Below are positions 19,106 to 26,885 of a DNA stretch of 64,000 bases, in pieces. The position numbers and the translations under genes were made by a program. The notes beneath the pieces were generated by a model that saw only the letters and a list, made by a program, of their open reading frames with translations, was not told the DNA's origin and did no database searches. The DNA is from Alkalicoccus halolimnae (lineage in GTDB: Bacteria > Bacillota > Bacilli > Bacillales > Salisediminibacteriaceae). The number at the start of each line of letters is the position of its first letter. Position 1 is the stretch's first letter. The stretch is taken from the NCBI RefSeq assembly GCF_008014775.2, contig NZ_CP144914.1, positions 744,001 to 808,000 of the forward strand, in the 5' to 3' direction.

Positions 19106-19805
19106 GAAGTTTATTTTCATTTTTTTAACTTTTTGCATGGCAGCAGCGGCCGCCGTGACGATACTTTTATTTGTTTTTAACGAGGAGGAAGAGACAACCG
19201 GAGAAGACGTTACCGCCATGCTTGAAAGCCGCTACCAGAGTGAGATTTCCTCGATTACGCAGACCGATGGAATTTTTACTGCCCGAATGGAGACGGATGC
19301 AGGAATTTACATGGTGGAAGTTGATGCGCAGAACGGGGAGGTCCTCTCCATTGAACAGACGGAAGTTTTATCCGGTGAGCAGCCGGCAGCAGAAGAACCA
19401 GAGTACCTTCAGGCGGGGGAAATCGAAACGATTGTATCAGAAGAAACATCCGGAGAGGCAGAAATAGTGGATATCCGGCTTGATGAAAGGGAAGGGGGCT
19501 CGGTTTACGAAGTGGAATTTTCACTGGACAGCCAGAATGGAAGGATGGAACTGGATGCAGTGAACGGTTCCGTGCAGGTATATACGCTGGAAGACGAGAC
19601 GCCGATTGAGCCTCTTACCGAAGAGGAAGCAGTGGAAATTGCTATGCGTGAACACTCCGGCACGCTTGATGATATTGACCTTGACGAAGAGGGAGGGCGT
19701 CTCATTTACGAAATTGAAATAGAGAATGATTCATCAGGCGTAGATGCTGATATTGTTATAGATGCCTACAGCGGAGAAGTGCTCTCAGTGGAACTCGATA
19801 ATTAA
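19098..19805 (+). CDS. Membrane-anchored PepSY-repeat protein
   Basis: The GTG at 19098, behind AGGTGG, overlaps the kinase stop and gives 235 residues. An upstream in-frame start would lie deep in the kinase gene and is rejected. A single N-terminal membrane segment (about 5-25) leads to an acidic extracellular part with three PepSY-like repeats. Two of these end in very similar phrases, VEVDAQNGEVLSIE and IVIDAYSGEVLSVE. PepSY domains are thought to bind or inhibit proteases or modulate cell-envelope sensing. Coupling to the kinase suggests a role in its signal or output. Confidence 0.82.
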   Translation: MSKKFIFIFLTFCMAAAAAVTILLFVFNEEEETTGEDVTAMLESRYQSEISSITQTDGIFTARMETDAGIYMVEVDAQNGEVLSIEQTEVLSGEQPAAEEPEYLQAGEIETIVSEETSGEAEIVDIRLDEREGGSVYEVEFSLDSQNGRMELDAVNGSVQVYTLEDETPIEPLTEEEAVEIAMREHSGTLDDIDLDEEGGRLIYEIEIENDSSGVDADIVIDAYSGEVLSVELDN

Positions 19806-19810
19806 ATAAA

Positions 19811-19854
19811 CTCTCATCAAATTCTAATGTTGTTTTCATCCGGCTCTCATCCTG
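19811..19854 (+). promoter_or_regulatory. Four 11-bp phased direct repeats, likely response-regulator site
   Basis: Consecutive 11-mers begin CTCTCATC (19811), TTCTAATG (19822), TTTTCATC (19833) and CTCTCATC (19844). They are followed six bases later by a -10-like TATAGT (19861-19866), with no good -35 box. OmpR/PhoB-family regulators bind direct repeats of 10-11 bp and activate from this position, so the neighbouring regulator is the natural candidate. Confidence 0.7.
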
Positions 19855-19899
19855 TGCGGATATAGTAAAAGTAACAAATAAGCAAAGGAGAGGGTGAAG

Positions 19900-20748
19900 G
19901 TGAAAAAAACAATTCTCGCAGCCGCAGTCGTGGCAGTGATCGGCGGTACATCAGTTTATGCTGCAGGAAACAGTAATGACGTTCAGACAGCAGATCTTGA
20001 AGAAACAAACAGCACGCAGAATCAGCAGACAGATGAAAACAGCGGGGAAGAACAAATTTCATCTGAGGAAGCAGTGAAACAAGCACAGACAGTCATTGAT
20101 GGTACGCTTGATGAGGTGGAGCTGGATACAGAAGACGGCAGGCTTGTGTATGAAGTGGAGCTGGATTATCAGGGAGAAGATTATGATTTCGATATCGATG
20201 CGTATACAGGAGAAGTCGTTAATATTGATGATGACCTGCTTGGAACGGAAGCATCGGCAGGGGCAGCAGTAAGTCTTGAAGAAGCAGAGAAAACAGCACT
20301 GGCTGCTTTTTCGGGAGGGAAAGTTGATGACAGCGAGCTGGAAAAGAACGACGGGCGTCTGGTTTATGAAATAGAAGTGGAAATTAACGATGAAGACGGG
20401 GATGTCTATATTGATGCTGAAAGCGGGGAGATTCTCCACATTGAGAGCGATATTGCAGCTTTTGCTGATACCGATGCCGGAAGTGGCAGCGGGAATGAGA
20501 GGCGTTCAGCCGGGGATGAACAGAGAGAAGGGAATGATAAAGACAACTCTTCCGGACAGATAACCGCAGCCGAAGCGAAAGAGATTGCAATGGATTATGC
20601 CGGAGGCGGGTATATCGATGACATGGAACTCGAGCATGAAGATGGGATGCTTCTGTTTGAAGTGGAAGTGGAGTACGGCGCTGATAACGAAGTGGAAGTT
20701 TATATTGACGCTTACACTGGAGAGATCCTTTACGTGGATAAGGATTAG
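19900..20748 (+). CDS. Secreted PepSY-domain protein, YkoJ-like
   Basis: The GTG at 19900, 9 bases after AAGGAG, gives 282 residues; the GTG at 19894 is only 3 bases from the site. A signal peptide (MKKTILAAAVVAVIGGTSVYA) is followed by three PepSY-like repeats, each ending in a phrase such as IDAYTGEVVNID, IDAESGEILHIE or IDAYTGEILYVD. A Gly/Asn/Asp-rich linker lies between the second and third. The mature chain is extremely acidic. It has its own promoter region with phased repeats and is probably the main output of the two-component system. It may act as a protease inhibitor or chaperone at the cell surface, but that is inference. Confidence 0.85.
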   Translation: MKKTILAAAVVAVIGGTSVYAAGNSNDVQTADLEETNSTQNQQTDENSGEEQISSEEAVKQAQTVIDGTLDEVELDTEDGRLVYEVELDYQGEDYDFDIDAYTGEVVNIDDDLLGTEASAGAAVSLEEAEKTALAAFSGGKVDDSELEKNDGRLVYEIEVEINDEDGDVYIDAESGEILHIESDIAAFADTDAGSGSGNERRSAGDEQREGNDKDNSSGQITAAEAKEIAMDYAGGGYIDDMELEHEDGMLLFEVEVEYGADNEVEVYIDAYTGEILYVDKD

Positions 20749-20792
20749 CTGACAAAAAAGCATTCTCAAAACAACGAGCCGGAAGAACGTAT

Positions 20793-20832
20793 AAGGAGAC
20801 TGTCTCGAAGAAGTATCGGGACAGCCTCTTTT
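20793..20832 (+). terminator. Rho-independent terminator after the PepSY gene
   Basis: Arms AAGGAGACTGTCTCGA and TCGGGACAGCCTCTTTT form the stem. A similar GGCTGTCTCGA hairpin follows the operon ending at 46209. Confidence 0.75.
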
Positions 20833-20902
20833 AATGTTCATTGTTTTTATTACGGAACAGCTCTTTTTCCACTCTGCGATGAATGAGCTTCAAAGCTTCC
20901 GG

Positions 20903-21352
20903 TTATTTCAGGACCCCGCCTTTATGGGTGAACACAAAAAATTTAATAAAGAAAAAACTTGCTAAAGAAGAAGCAAACATGGAAAATCCTTTAGCAATAT
21001 TTGTATTCAGCCAGTCGCTGAAAGGGAAAAGAAGCGGGAAAATCCAGATGCCTAAGAGGAAAACCCCATTGGCGATTAATAGACTGATCAATGCCTGACC
21101 GATAAACGCAGCAAACTGGCGCCTCGTTTTTCTGACACGGAAAGTGAAGCGGGAATTCCAGTAATAGCTGTTCAAAATGGCGGAAGTGTAGGCGAGTGTG
21201 TTAAACAGTGCAAGCAGAAAAGTACTCCTTGTCGGAAAAAGGTACAGCAGGAAATTCAGCACTCCTATATCCAGCAGGGCACAGCTGACGCCGACAATGC
21301 TGTACAGGCCGAGCTGGGAAAAGCCCTTTCTGTACCTGTAAATAATCCCCAT
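20903..21352 (-). CDS. GtrA family membrane protein
   Basis: The 149-residue protein has four membrane segments and the GtrA pattern (FSQLGLYSIVGVSCALLDIGV near the start, YYWNSRFTFR in the middle). GtrA proteins are thought to move lipid-linked sugars across the membrane or assist envelope glycosylation. Its ATG lies two bases after the stop of the glycosyltransferase sqdX, so it is the last gene of that operon. A role in handling the sulfolipid or another glycolipid is inferred from position. Confidence 0.85.
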   Translation of the reverse strand: MGIIYRYRKGFSQLGLYSIVGVSCALLDIGVLNFLLYLFPTRSTFLLALFNTLAYTSAILNSYYWNSRFTFRVRKTRRQFAAFIGQALISLLIANGVFLLGIWIFPLLFPFSDWLNTNIAKGFSMFASSLASFFFIKFFVFTHKGGVLK

Positions 21353-21353
21353 A

Positions 21354-22487
21354 TTATACCTGCTTTAAAGAAGAACGGGAGGCAGATACCGTATCTTCAT
21401 AAAATTCCAGCAGCTGGCGCGACGGTGCGTCCCAGCCGACTGACTGGCTTTCTGAATAGGCCTGCTCAGCCAGAGAAGTTCGAAAGGATTCCTCTTTGAT
21501 ACGCAGAATCGTAGTTACTAAATGATTCTCAACTTCCGGATTATAGAGCAGGCCGGTCTTCTCATGCTCCACCTGTTCTCTCGTCGGGCCGCTGTCCGCG
21601 GCAATAACCGGAGTGCCTGAAGCCATGGCTTCGAGAAGGACAAGGCCGAGCGTTTCCGTAGTGGAAGGGAAAACGAACGCATCTGCCGAAGCATACGCGC
21701 CTGCAAGCTCTTCACCGTGCAGAAAGCCGGTAAACACCGTGTCCGTTCCGGAAAATTTATTTTCCAATACGGAGCGGTGGGGTCCGTCCCCTACGATAGC
21801 CAGACAAAAGTCGTCCGACTGGTCAAAAACGGCCCGCAGTTTTTCTATGTCTTTTTCCGGAGCGAGTCTTCCTACAAACAGAAGCAGTTTTTTATCTGTC
21901 TTCTCATTGGTTAAACGCTCCCGCATTTCCTGTGAATAATTTCCCGGATGGAAGCGGTCCGTGTCCACACCGCGTATCCACAGGTGTACGTTACGGAACT
22001 GCTGCTGCTTCAATTCTTCCAGAACGGTCTGCGAAGTACATAAATTCACCTCGGCACGGTTATGGAGAGTGCGGAAATACCACCACAAAATCGGTTTGAT
22101 GAATGGAGCCCGGTAATATTCGGCATATTTGGGCACATGGGTATGATAGGAGGCCACCAATGGAAATTTGAGCTTTTTTGTATAATAAATTCCGGTTATT
22201 CCGAGAAGTGCCGGGTTGACTACGTGGACAAGGTCCGGCTGGAAATCTTCCAGTGCTGTTTTCACCTTTCGGGAAATAAGCGAAAATTTCTTTTCTTTGT
22301 AAAAAAAGAATTGGAAAGCCGGTATACCTGAAATCGGTGTTCCTTCATACTCCGTTTCACCAAGGTCGGGAGCAATGACCAGCACTTCATGGCCGAGCTG
22401 TTTCAGATAACGGATGGAAGCAGTAAGCCTTGTAACGATACCGTCTGTAGAAGGATAAAAGGTTTCAGTAATGATCGCAATCTTCAT
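21354..22487 (-). CDS. sqdX: Glycosyltransferase, SqdX/SQD2-like sulfoquinovosyltransferase
   Basis: The 377-residue protein has the GT4 (GT-B) fold. TETFYPSTDGIVTRL lies at the start, SYHTHVPKYAEYY in the acceptor half, LFVGRLAPEKDIE at the donor-domain start, and E-x7-E in TTETLGLVLLEAMASG. These match plant SQD2 and bacterial SqdX, which transfer sulfoquinovose from UDP-sulfoquinovose to diacylglycerol. The preceding gene encodes an SQD1/SqdB-type synthase 18 bases away, which strongly supports this choice over the closely related mannosyltransferases. It acts at the inner membrane face. Confidence 0.85.
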   Translation of the reverse strand: MKIAIITETFYPSTDGIVTRLTASIRYLKQLGHEVLVIAPDLGETEYEGTPISGIPAFQFFFYKEKKFSLISRKVKTALEDFQPDLVHVVNPALLGITGIYYTKKLKFPLVASYHTHVPKYAEYYRAPFIKPILWWYFRTLHNRAEVNLCTSQTVLEELKQQQFRNVHLWIRGVDTDRFHPGNYSQEMRERLTNEKTDKKLLLFVGRLAPEKDIEKLRAVFDQSDDFCLAIVGDGPHRSVLENKFSGTDTVFTGFLHGEELAGAYASADAFVFPSTTETLGLVLLEAMASGTPVIAADSGPTREQVEHEKTGLLYNPEVENHLVTTILRIKEESFRTSLAEQAYSESQSVGWDAPSRQLLEFYEDTVSASRSSLKQV

Positions 22488-22505
22488 AGGAAAAAACCTC
22501 CTGCA

Positions 22506-23741
22506 CTAATTGCTTGGAGATAGCGGCTTCGGTATACCAGGCTGCTGCTCATCCGTCCATGTGCTCGTAGCCGGGATTTTGCTTTTGTCCGCACGGCCGG
22601 CGTATTTTTCTGCCACTTTAGTTACTTCCTGAAGAAGACCGTTATTGAGCGTAATCGGATTTAATTTTTTAGAAAGAAAAAGATCTTCCGTGACGTGAAG
22701 CTCATTCTCTGCCGCTTCTTTTCTTGGATTGTCCACATAGGCTACGTCGCCGCCTGCCAGTTCGGCGACGAGGTGGGCAAGGTCCTTAATGCGGTGGGTT
22801 TCTGTCATTTGATTAAAAATGAAAACCTTATCTTCGGGGGCGGGACTGTGTTTCAGCGCAATCTCTATACAGCGGACGGTGTCCTGGATATGGATGAAAG
22901 CGCGGGTCTGGCCCCCGGTCCCGTGAACGGTGATCGGATAATCAACCGCTGCCTGCATTAAAAAGCGGTTGAGCACAGTCCCGTAATCACCGTCATAGTC
23001 AAAGCGGTTAATCAGCCGGTCATCAAGCTTAGTTTCCGCTGTGTTCGTCCCCCATACGATTCCCTGATGAAGATCCGTAATCCGAAGCCGGTCATTTTTA
23101 TTGTAATACTGAAAAAGGAGCTGATCCTGCGACTTCGTCATATGATAGACGGAACCCGGGTTTGTAGGGTAGAGAATTTCCTGAGGGATGCGCGTGCCCT
23201 GTTCGGTGGTCACTTCCACGTCAAGATAGCCTTCAGGAATTTTCATTCCGGCTGTTCCATATCCATAAACGCCCATCGTACCGAGATGCACGAGGTGAAT
23301 ATCGAGACCGGATTCCACAATTGCACAAAGAACATTGTGCGTCGCGTTTATATTGTTGTCGACCGTATATCTTTTATGGCGGGGGGATTTCATAGAGTAA
23401 GGAGCAGAACGCTGCTCTGCAAAGTGCACCATGGCATCCGGTTTTTCATCTTTTATCAACTGAAGAAAAGCATCGTAATCCTCTGCTATATCGATTCTGT
23501 GAAAGGTAATTGTTCTGCCGGTCTTCTCTTTCCACGCTTCTATTCTTGTACTCATCGGATAAATAGGCGTAAGGGAAGAAGCTTCCAGCTCATTGTCGAT
23601 ATTTCTTCTCGAAAGATTATCAACAATTACTACTTCACAGCCTGTATTGGAAAGATGAAGGCTTGTCGGCCAACCGCAGAAGCCGTCTCCTCCAAGCACA
23701 AATATCTTTTGGCTTTTCGTTTTTTTTGTGGTTGAATTCAC
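22506..23741 (-). CDS. sqdB: UDP-sulfoquinovose synthase
   Basis: The 411-residue extended-SDR protein aligns by eye with Arabidopsis SQD1. Shared features are GGDGFCGWPTSLHLS (about 17-31), VDNLSRR, HFAEQRSAPYSM, LGTMGVYG with Thr155, and Tyr199-x3-Lys203 in VYHMTK, followed by TDLHQGIVWG and RFDYDGDYGTVLNRF. The enzyme joins UDP-glucose and sulfite to make UDP-sulfoquinovose, with bound NAD+. It heads the sqdB-sqdX-gtrA operon. An N-terminal extension of about 11 residues (NSTTKKTKSQK) is unremarkable. SQDG is an anionic membrane lipid that can replace phospholipids. Confidence 0.93.
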   Translation of the reverse strand: MNSTTKKTKSQKIFVLGGDGFCGWPTSLHLSNTGCEVVIVDNLSRRNIDNELEASSLTPIYPMSTRIEAWKEKTGRTITFHRIDIAEDYDAFLQLIKDEKPDAMVHFAEQRSAPYSMKSPRHKRYTVDNNINATHNVLCAIVESGLDIHLVHLGTMGVYGYGTAGMKIPEGYLDVEVTTEQGTRIPQEILYPTNPGSVYHMTKSQDQLLFQYYNKNDRLRITDLHQGIVWGTNTAETKLDDRLINRFDYDGDYGTVLNRFLMQAAVDYPITVHGTGGQTRAFIHIQDTVRCIEIALKHSPAPEDKVFIFNQMTETHRIKDLAHLVAELAGGDVAYVDNPRKEAAENELHVTEDLFLSKKLNPITLNNGLLQEVTKVAEKYAGRADKSKIPATSTWTDEQQPGIPKPLSPSN

Positions 23742-24223
23742 TGCTATAACATCCTTTTTCTGATGGTTTAATTCATTCTTATAAACAGGCGTCCTTTAAA
23801 TAGGAAGATCTTCTTTTCAGGATACTGCTTTTTACATTCTAACTGTTATTATATAAGAAGGCTACTGATACTATGAATATTAATAATATATTTAAAAAAT
23901 GGCGCCGTTAAAGAAATTTTTTTTAAAAGCTGTACTAAAGTCTGTTGTTGATACATGCAGAAAATGCCGCTTTGTTTTTCTTCACGGAAAGAAGCATTTC
24001 TGCTTTTCATGAAGCCTGTTTTTCTTTTCGTAAACACAGGGGTCAGGGCAGAGAAGACTGCGGATCGCGTTCAGAGAGCTTGAAAATGTGATGCGGGTAG
24101 TAACCAAACTAAAAAAATGACGACATTATTGCTGAACGATGTTTGCAAAACTGCTGGAATTGTTTAAAATAAGAACAATGCAGACTATCCGGAAGACGGG
24201 AATTTTAGGATAATGAGGGATAT
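23742..24223. other. Intergenic region with sqdB and murB upstream DNA and a dispersed repeat
   Basis: No credible gene is present. The segment 23930-24010 (TGTACTAAAGTCTGTTG, GATACATGCAGAAAATG, CGCTTTGTTTTTC) resembles 26058-26130 (TGTGTTAAAGTCTATTG, TATACATGTATAAAACT, CGCTTCGTTTTTA). Both copies are followed by short similar blocks (CAGGGCAGAGAAGACTGCGG at about 24047; CAGGGTGGAGACGCCTGCGG at about 26171). The rest is AT-rich promoter-like DNA. Confidence 0.6.
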
Positions 24224-25144
24224 ATGATGAATATAGAGGAAGCATACAAAAAACTAAGAGATATATGCGGAACGGATCTGGTCTCCATGCACGAACCGAT
24301 GTCGAGACATACGCTGACAAAAATGGGTGGTACGGCTGACCTTTTTGTTACGCCGAAAACATATGAACAGGCAGCGGAGATTGTTAAGATCCAGAAAGAA
24401 TACGGGCTTCCTTTTATGCAGCTTGGAAACGGGTCAAACTTAATCGTAAGAGACGGAGGAGTCAGAGGCCTGGTCATGCATTTCAAGAATCTTTCTTCTG
24501 TTAAAGTAGAAGGAAAGACGGTTACCGCACAGGGGGGGGCTAACATTAAAGATGCTTCCGAATGCGCTCTTTCCTACGAATTAACCGGTCTTGAATTTGC
24601 CTGTGGCATCCCCGGCACAATAGGCGGAGCGATGGTAATGAATGCAGGAGCGTATGGCGGTGAGGTGAAAGATGTCATTGACCACGTAACTGTTGTGACA
24701 CCGGAAGCCGAAATTATGACTTTGTACAGAAATGAGCTCGAGCTCGGCTACCGGCAGAGTATTATCAGCAAGAAAAAATATATCGTACTGGAAGCCGTTT
24801 TTCAGCTGGCTCCAGGTGAAAAAGAAACGATAAAGGGGAAGATGCAGGAACTCACTTTTCAGCGGGAATCGAAACAGCCGCTGGAGTACCCTTCGGTAGG
24901 GAGTGTATTCAAACGCCCGCCAGGACACTTTGCGGGGAAGCTTATTCAGGACAGCGGTCTTCAGGGTAAGGGATTTGGCGACGCGGAAGTTTCCACCAAG
25001 CATGCCGGCTTCATTGTTAATAAAGGAGAAGCGACGGCGACTGATTACCTCCAGACTATTGATCTCGTGCGCCGTACGGTGAAAGAAAATTTCGGTGTGG
25101 AGCTGGAACTTGAAGCGAAAGTAGTGGGGGAAGAAAAACAGTAG
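24224..25144 (+). CDS. murB: UDP-N-acetylenolpyruvoylglucosamine reductase
   Basis: At 306 residues this is a type II MurB. The FAD-binding part has MQLGNGSNLIVRDGGVRGLV and GIPGTIGGAMVMNAGAYGGE. The catalytic Ser is in YPSVGSVFKRP, and KHAGFIVN and the terminal ELEAKVVGEE (active-site Glu) follow. It reduces the enolpyruvyl group with NADPH to give UDP-N-acetylmuramate in peptidoglycan synthesis. ATGATG follows GAGGGA. It is transcribed alone, away from a mur cluster, as in several bacilli. Confidence 0.96.
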   Translation: MMNIEEAYKKLRDICGTDLVSMHEPMSRHTLTKMGGTADLFVTPKTYEQAAEIVKIQKEYGLPFMQLGNGSNLIVRDGGVRGLVMHFKNLSSVKVEGKTVTAQGGANIKDASECALSYELTGLEFACGIPGTIGGAMVMNAGAYGGEVKDVIDHVTVVTPEAEIMTLYRNELELGYRQSIISKKKYIVLEAVFQLAPGEKETIKGKMQELTFQRESKQPLEYPSVGSVFKRPPGHFAGKLIQDSGLQGKGFGDAEVSTKHAGFIVNKGEATATDYLQTIDLVRRTVKENFGVELELEAKVVGEEKQ

Positions 25145-25156
25145 CAGAAAATAACA

Positions 25157-25190
25157 AACAGGCTTTCCCTAAACGAAGGGAAAGCCTGTT
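25157..25190. terminator. Bidirectional terminator between murB and crcB
   Basis: AACAGGCTTTCCCT and AGGGAAAGCCTGTT form a perfect stem around six bases between convergent genes. Confidence 0.85.
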
Positions 25191-25573
25191 CAGCTGGAGG
25201 AAAACGCCAGAAAACCGAAAATGAAAGCAGTGAGAGAACCGACAATAGTAAGGGCGGTGTACCACAGAAAAGGCATCCAATCCTTATTTTTTAAAAGCAA
25301 GACAGCCTCAACGGCGAAAGTTGAAAACGTCGTAAACGCTCCGAAGAATCCAGTGCCGGTCGTAAGGAACCAGAGACTCGTTTCGCCTTCCAAGGGGATG
25401 GATTTAAAATAAAGACCGAGAAAGATGCCGAGTCCCAGAGAACCGAGAATATTTACGGTGAGAGCAGGTAATGGCACGACTTTCCCCGTCAGCCGTCTGG
25501 TGAGCAGTAAACCAAGCATATATCTGGAGACGGCTCCAGCGGCTCCTGACAACATAAGAAGCAGCATTGTCAT
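25190..25573 (-). CDS. crcB: Fluoride ion channel CrcB/Fluc, second subunit
   Basis: The 127-residue protein has four membrane spans and the Fluc signatures: GAAGAVSRYMLG near the start, NILGSLGLGIFLG, and TGTGFFGAFTTFSTFAVE with the FGAFTTFS motif. Fluc channels let fluoride leave the cell and are dimers; in many bacilli two adjacent genes form the pair. The second gene lies 2 bases upstream on the same strand. Confidence 0.92.
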   Translation of the reverse strand: MTMLLLMLSGAAGAVSRYMLGLLLTRRLTGKVVPLPALTVNILGSLGLGIFLGLYFKSIPLEGETSLWFLTTGTGFFGAFTTFSTFAVEAVLLLKNKDWMPFLWYTALTIVGSLTAFIFGFLAFSSS

Positions 25574-25575
25574 GA

Positions 25576-25962
25576 TTAGACCGCCCCTTTCTTTTTCGTA
25601 AGTAAAGTACTGAATAAGAAACCAAGAAGAGCAGCAGCAAGGCCGCCAAAAATAGAACCGGCCGTATAAATCAGGAAGAGAGAAGCCTCGCCGGCTGCGA
25701 GAAGTACTGTATCAGAGGCAAAGGTGGACATAGTTGTAAATCCTCCGCAGAAACCTGCTCCAAGTCCCGCTTTCAGCCACGTCCGGCCCGGTTTCATGAG
25801 AAGACTTCCGGTGAGTATGCCTAAAAGAAAGCTTCCGGCAATATTGACGACCAGGGTGCCGAGCGGATAAGTGCCGATCCACATGGACTGGCCGATTACA
25901 AAGCGAAGATAAGTACCCGCAGCTCCGCCGGCTGCCACCGCTGCTAAGTTTTTAATATTCAT
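25576..25962 (-). CDS. crcB: Fluoride ion channel CrcB/Fluc, first subunit
   Basis: The 128-residue protein has four spans with GGAAGTYLRFVIGQ, VVNIAGSFLLGIL and GAGFCGGFTTMSTFASD, all standard for Fluc. AAAGGAC precedes the ATG. It is the first gene of a two-gene operon whose second product is the partner subunit. I looked for a fluoride (crcB) riboswitch upstream and did not find its conserved blocks. Confidence 0.92.
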   Translation of the reverse strand: MNIKNLAAVAAGGAAGTYLRFVIGQSMWIGTYPLGTLVVNIAGSFLLGILTGSLLMKPGRTWLKAGLGAGFCGGFTTMSTFASDTVLLAAGEASLFLIYTAGSIFGGLAAALLGFLFSTLLTKKKGAV

Positions 25963-26283
25963 TAAACAGAAGTCCTTTCTTTACAGTATATAAATCAATG
26001 GGAAAGCTTTCCCTCGTATTTTAACATGCTTTTCAGCGCTGGAAATACTCCTGGAAAGCTGTGTTAAAGTCTATTGTTTATACATGTATAAAACTCCGCT
26101 TCGTTTTTATTTTCCAATGCAGAAAGCCTGCTGGTTGATTCAAGAAGGTACAAAGGTAAGAAACCAGAGCCAGGGTGGAGACGCCTGCGGAAAAGGCTGC
26201 CAGGGCGTGTATAACAGGCGGCGAAGCATTATTGACAGAATATTGTCCTCATGCTAAAGTTTCTCCAGTGATCAAACATATAC

Positions 26284-26436
26284 CTCGTTAGGTGAGGCTC
26301 CTGTGCAGGAGATATGCTGCTGCCCAAAAACGTCCAAAGACGCCAATGGGTCAACAGGAACTATCGACATAAGGTGGTTCTTAACGCAGCTGGCTTCGTC
26401 CTATGCCGCACAGTGCTAAAGCTCTACGAATGGAGG
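26284..26436 (+). ncRNA. M-box (ykoK leader) magnesium riboswitch
   Basis: Conserved blocks are present in order: CTCGTTAGGTGAGGCTCC, GCTGCTGCCCAAAAACG, TCCAAAGACGCCAATGGGTC, ATCGACATAAGGTGG, and CAGTGCTAAAGCTCTACGAA. This class senses Mg2+ and at high Mg2+ stops transcription of mgtE-type genes. A terminator follows at 26463, and mgtE starts at 26886. The leader is therefore unusually long, with a repeat lying between. Confidence 0.95.
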
Positions 26437-26462
26437 CGGACCCTATTGTCAGTGTGCATGCC

Positions 26463-26493
26463 AGCACCCTCTATTTGCAGAGGGTGCTTTTTT
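26463..26493 (+). terminator. Riboswitch-controlled terminator
   Basis: The hairpin AGCACCCTCT-ATTTGC-AGAGGGTGCTTTTTT lies 26 bases after the M-box. It is the expected expression platform. Confidence 0.88.
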
Positions 26494-26514
26494 CAGCCGA
26501 CAAAGACAGCCGTT

Positions 26515-26660
26515 TTTTGATCGAAAGCTGTGTTTAAGCATTCGCTGTTGATTATTATAAAGAACTTCGCTGCAGTTCTGCCGTGGAGAAGACCTCCGGA
26601 CGAGAACTCTGCTTCCTGCGGGATCTTCCGAGCTTTTTTTTACAGGCTGCCGCTTCGTTC
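26515..26660. repeat. Dispersed repeat inside the mgtE leader
   Basis: The block AGAACTTCGCTGCAGTTCTG, CCGTGGAGAAGACCTCCGG recurs at 50760-50790 as AGAACTTCGCTGCAGCTCTG, CCGTGGAGGAGGTTTCCGG. It separates the riboswitch terminator from the mgtE ribosome site. No gene is seen in 26494-26885. Confidence 0.65.
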
Positions 26661-26885
26661 CCGCGAATGACACAAAAAGAAGAACCGTTTTTCATTAACG
26701 AACTTTCTATTCAGAAAACCGGCTTCCAGGAGATTTTTAGAGACGCCTTTGGAAAGTGTACGTTTATCGTTTCTATACTTTTTGTTTACGGGAGCCTGAA
26801 AAAACTGGTTCAGCCATTTTAATTGAAGCAGAGGGGAATATCAGCGTGAAATTTAATTAAGACATAATAAAAGGAGGGGGTACGG

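Noticed and set aside
25963..26060. Possible fluoride riboswitch before the crcB pair.
   Set aside because: The conserved blocks of the crcB motif are not there; only a short GGGAAAGC-GCTTTCCC type repeat is seen.
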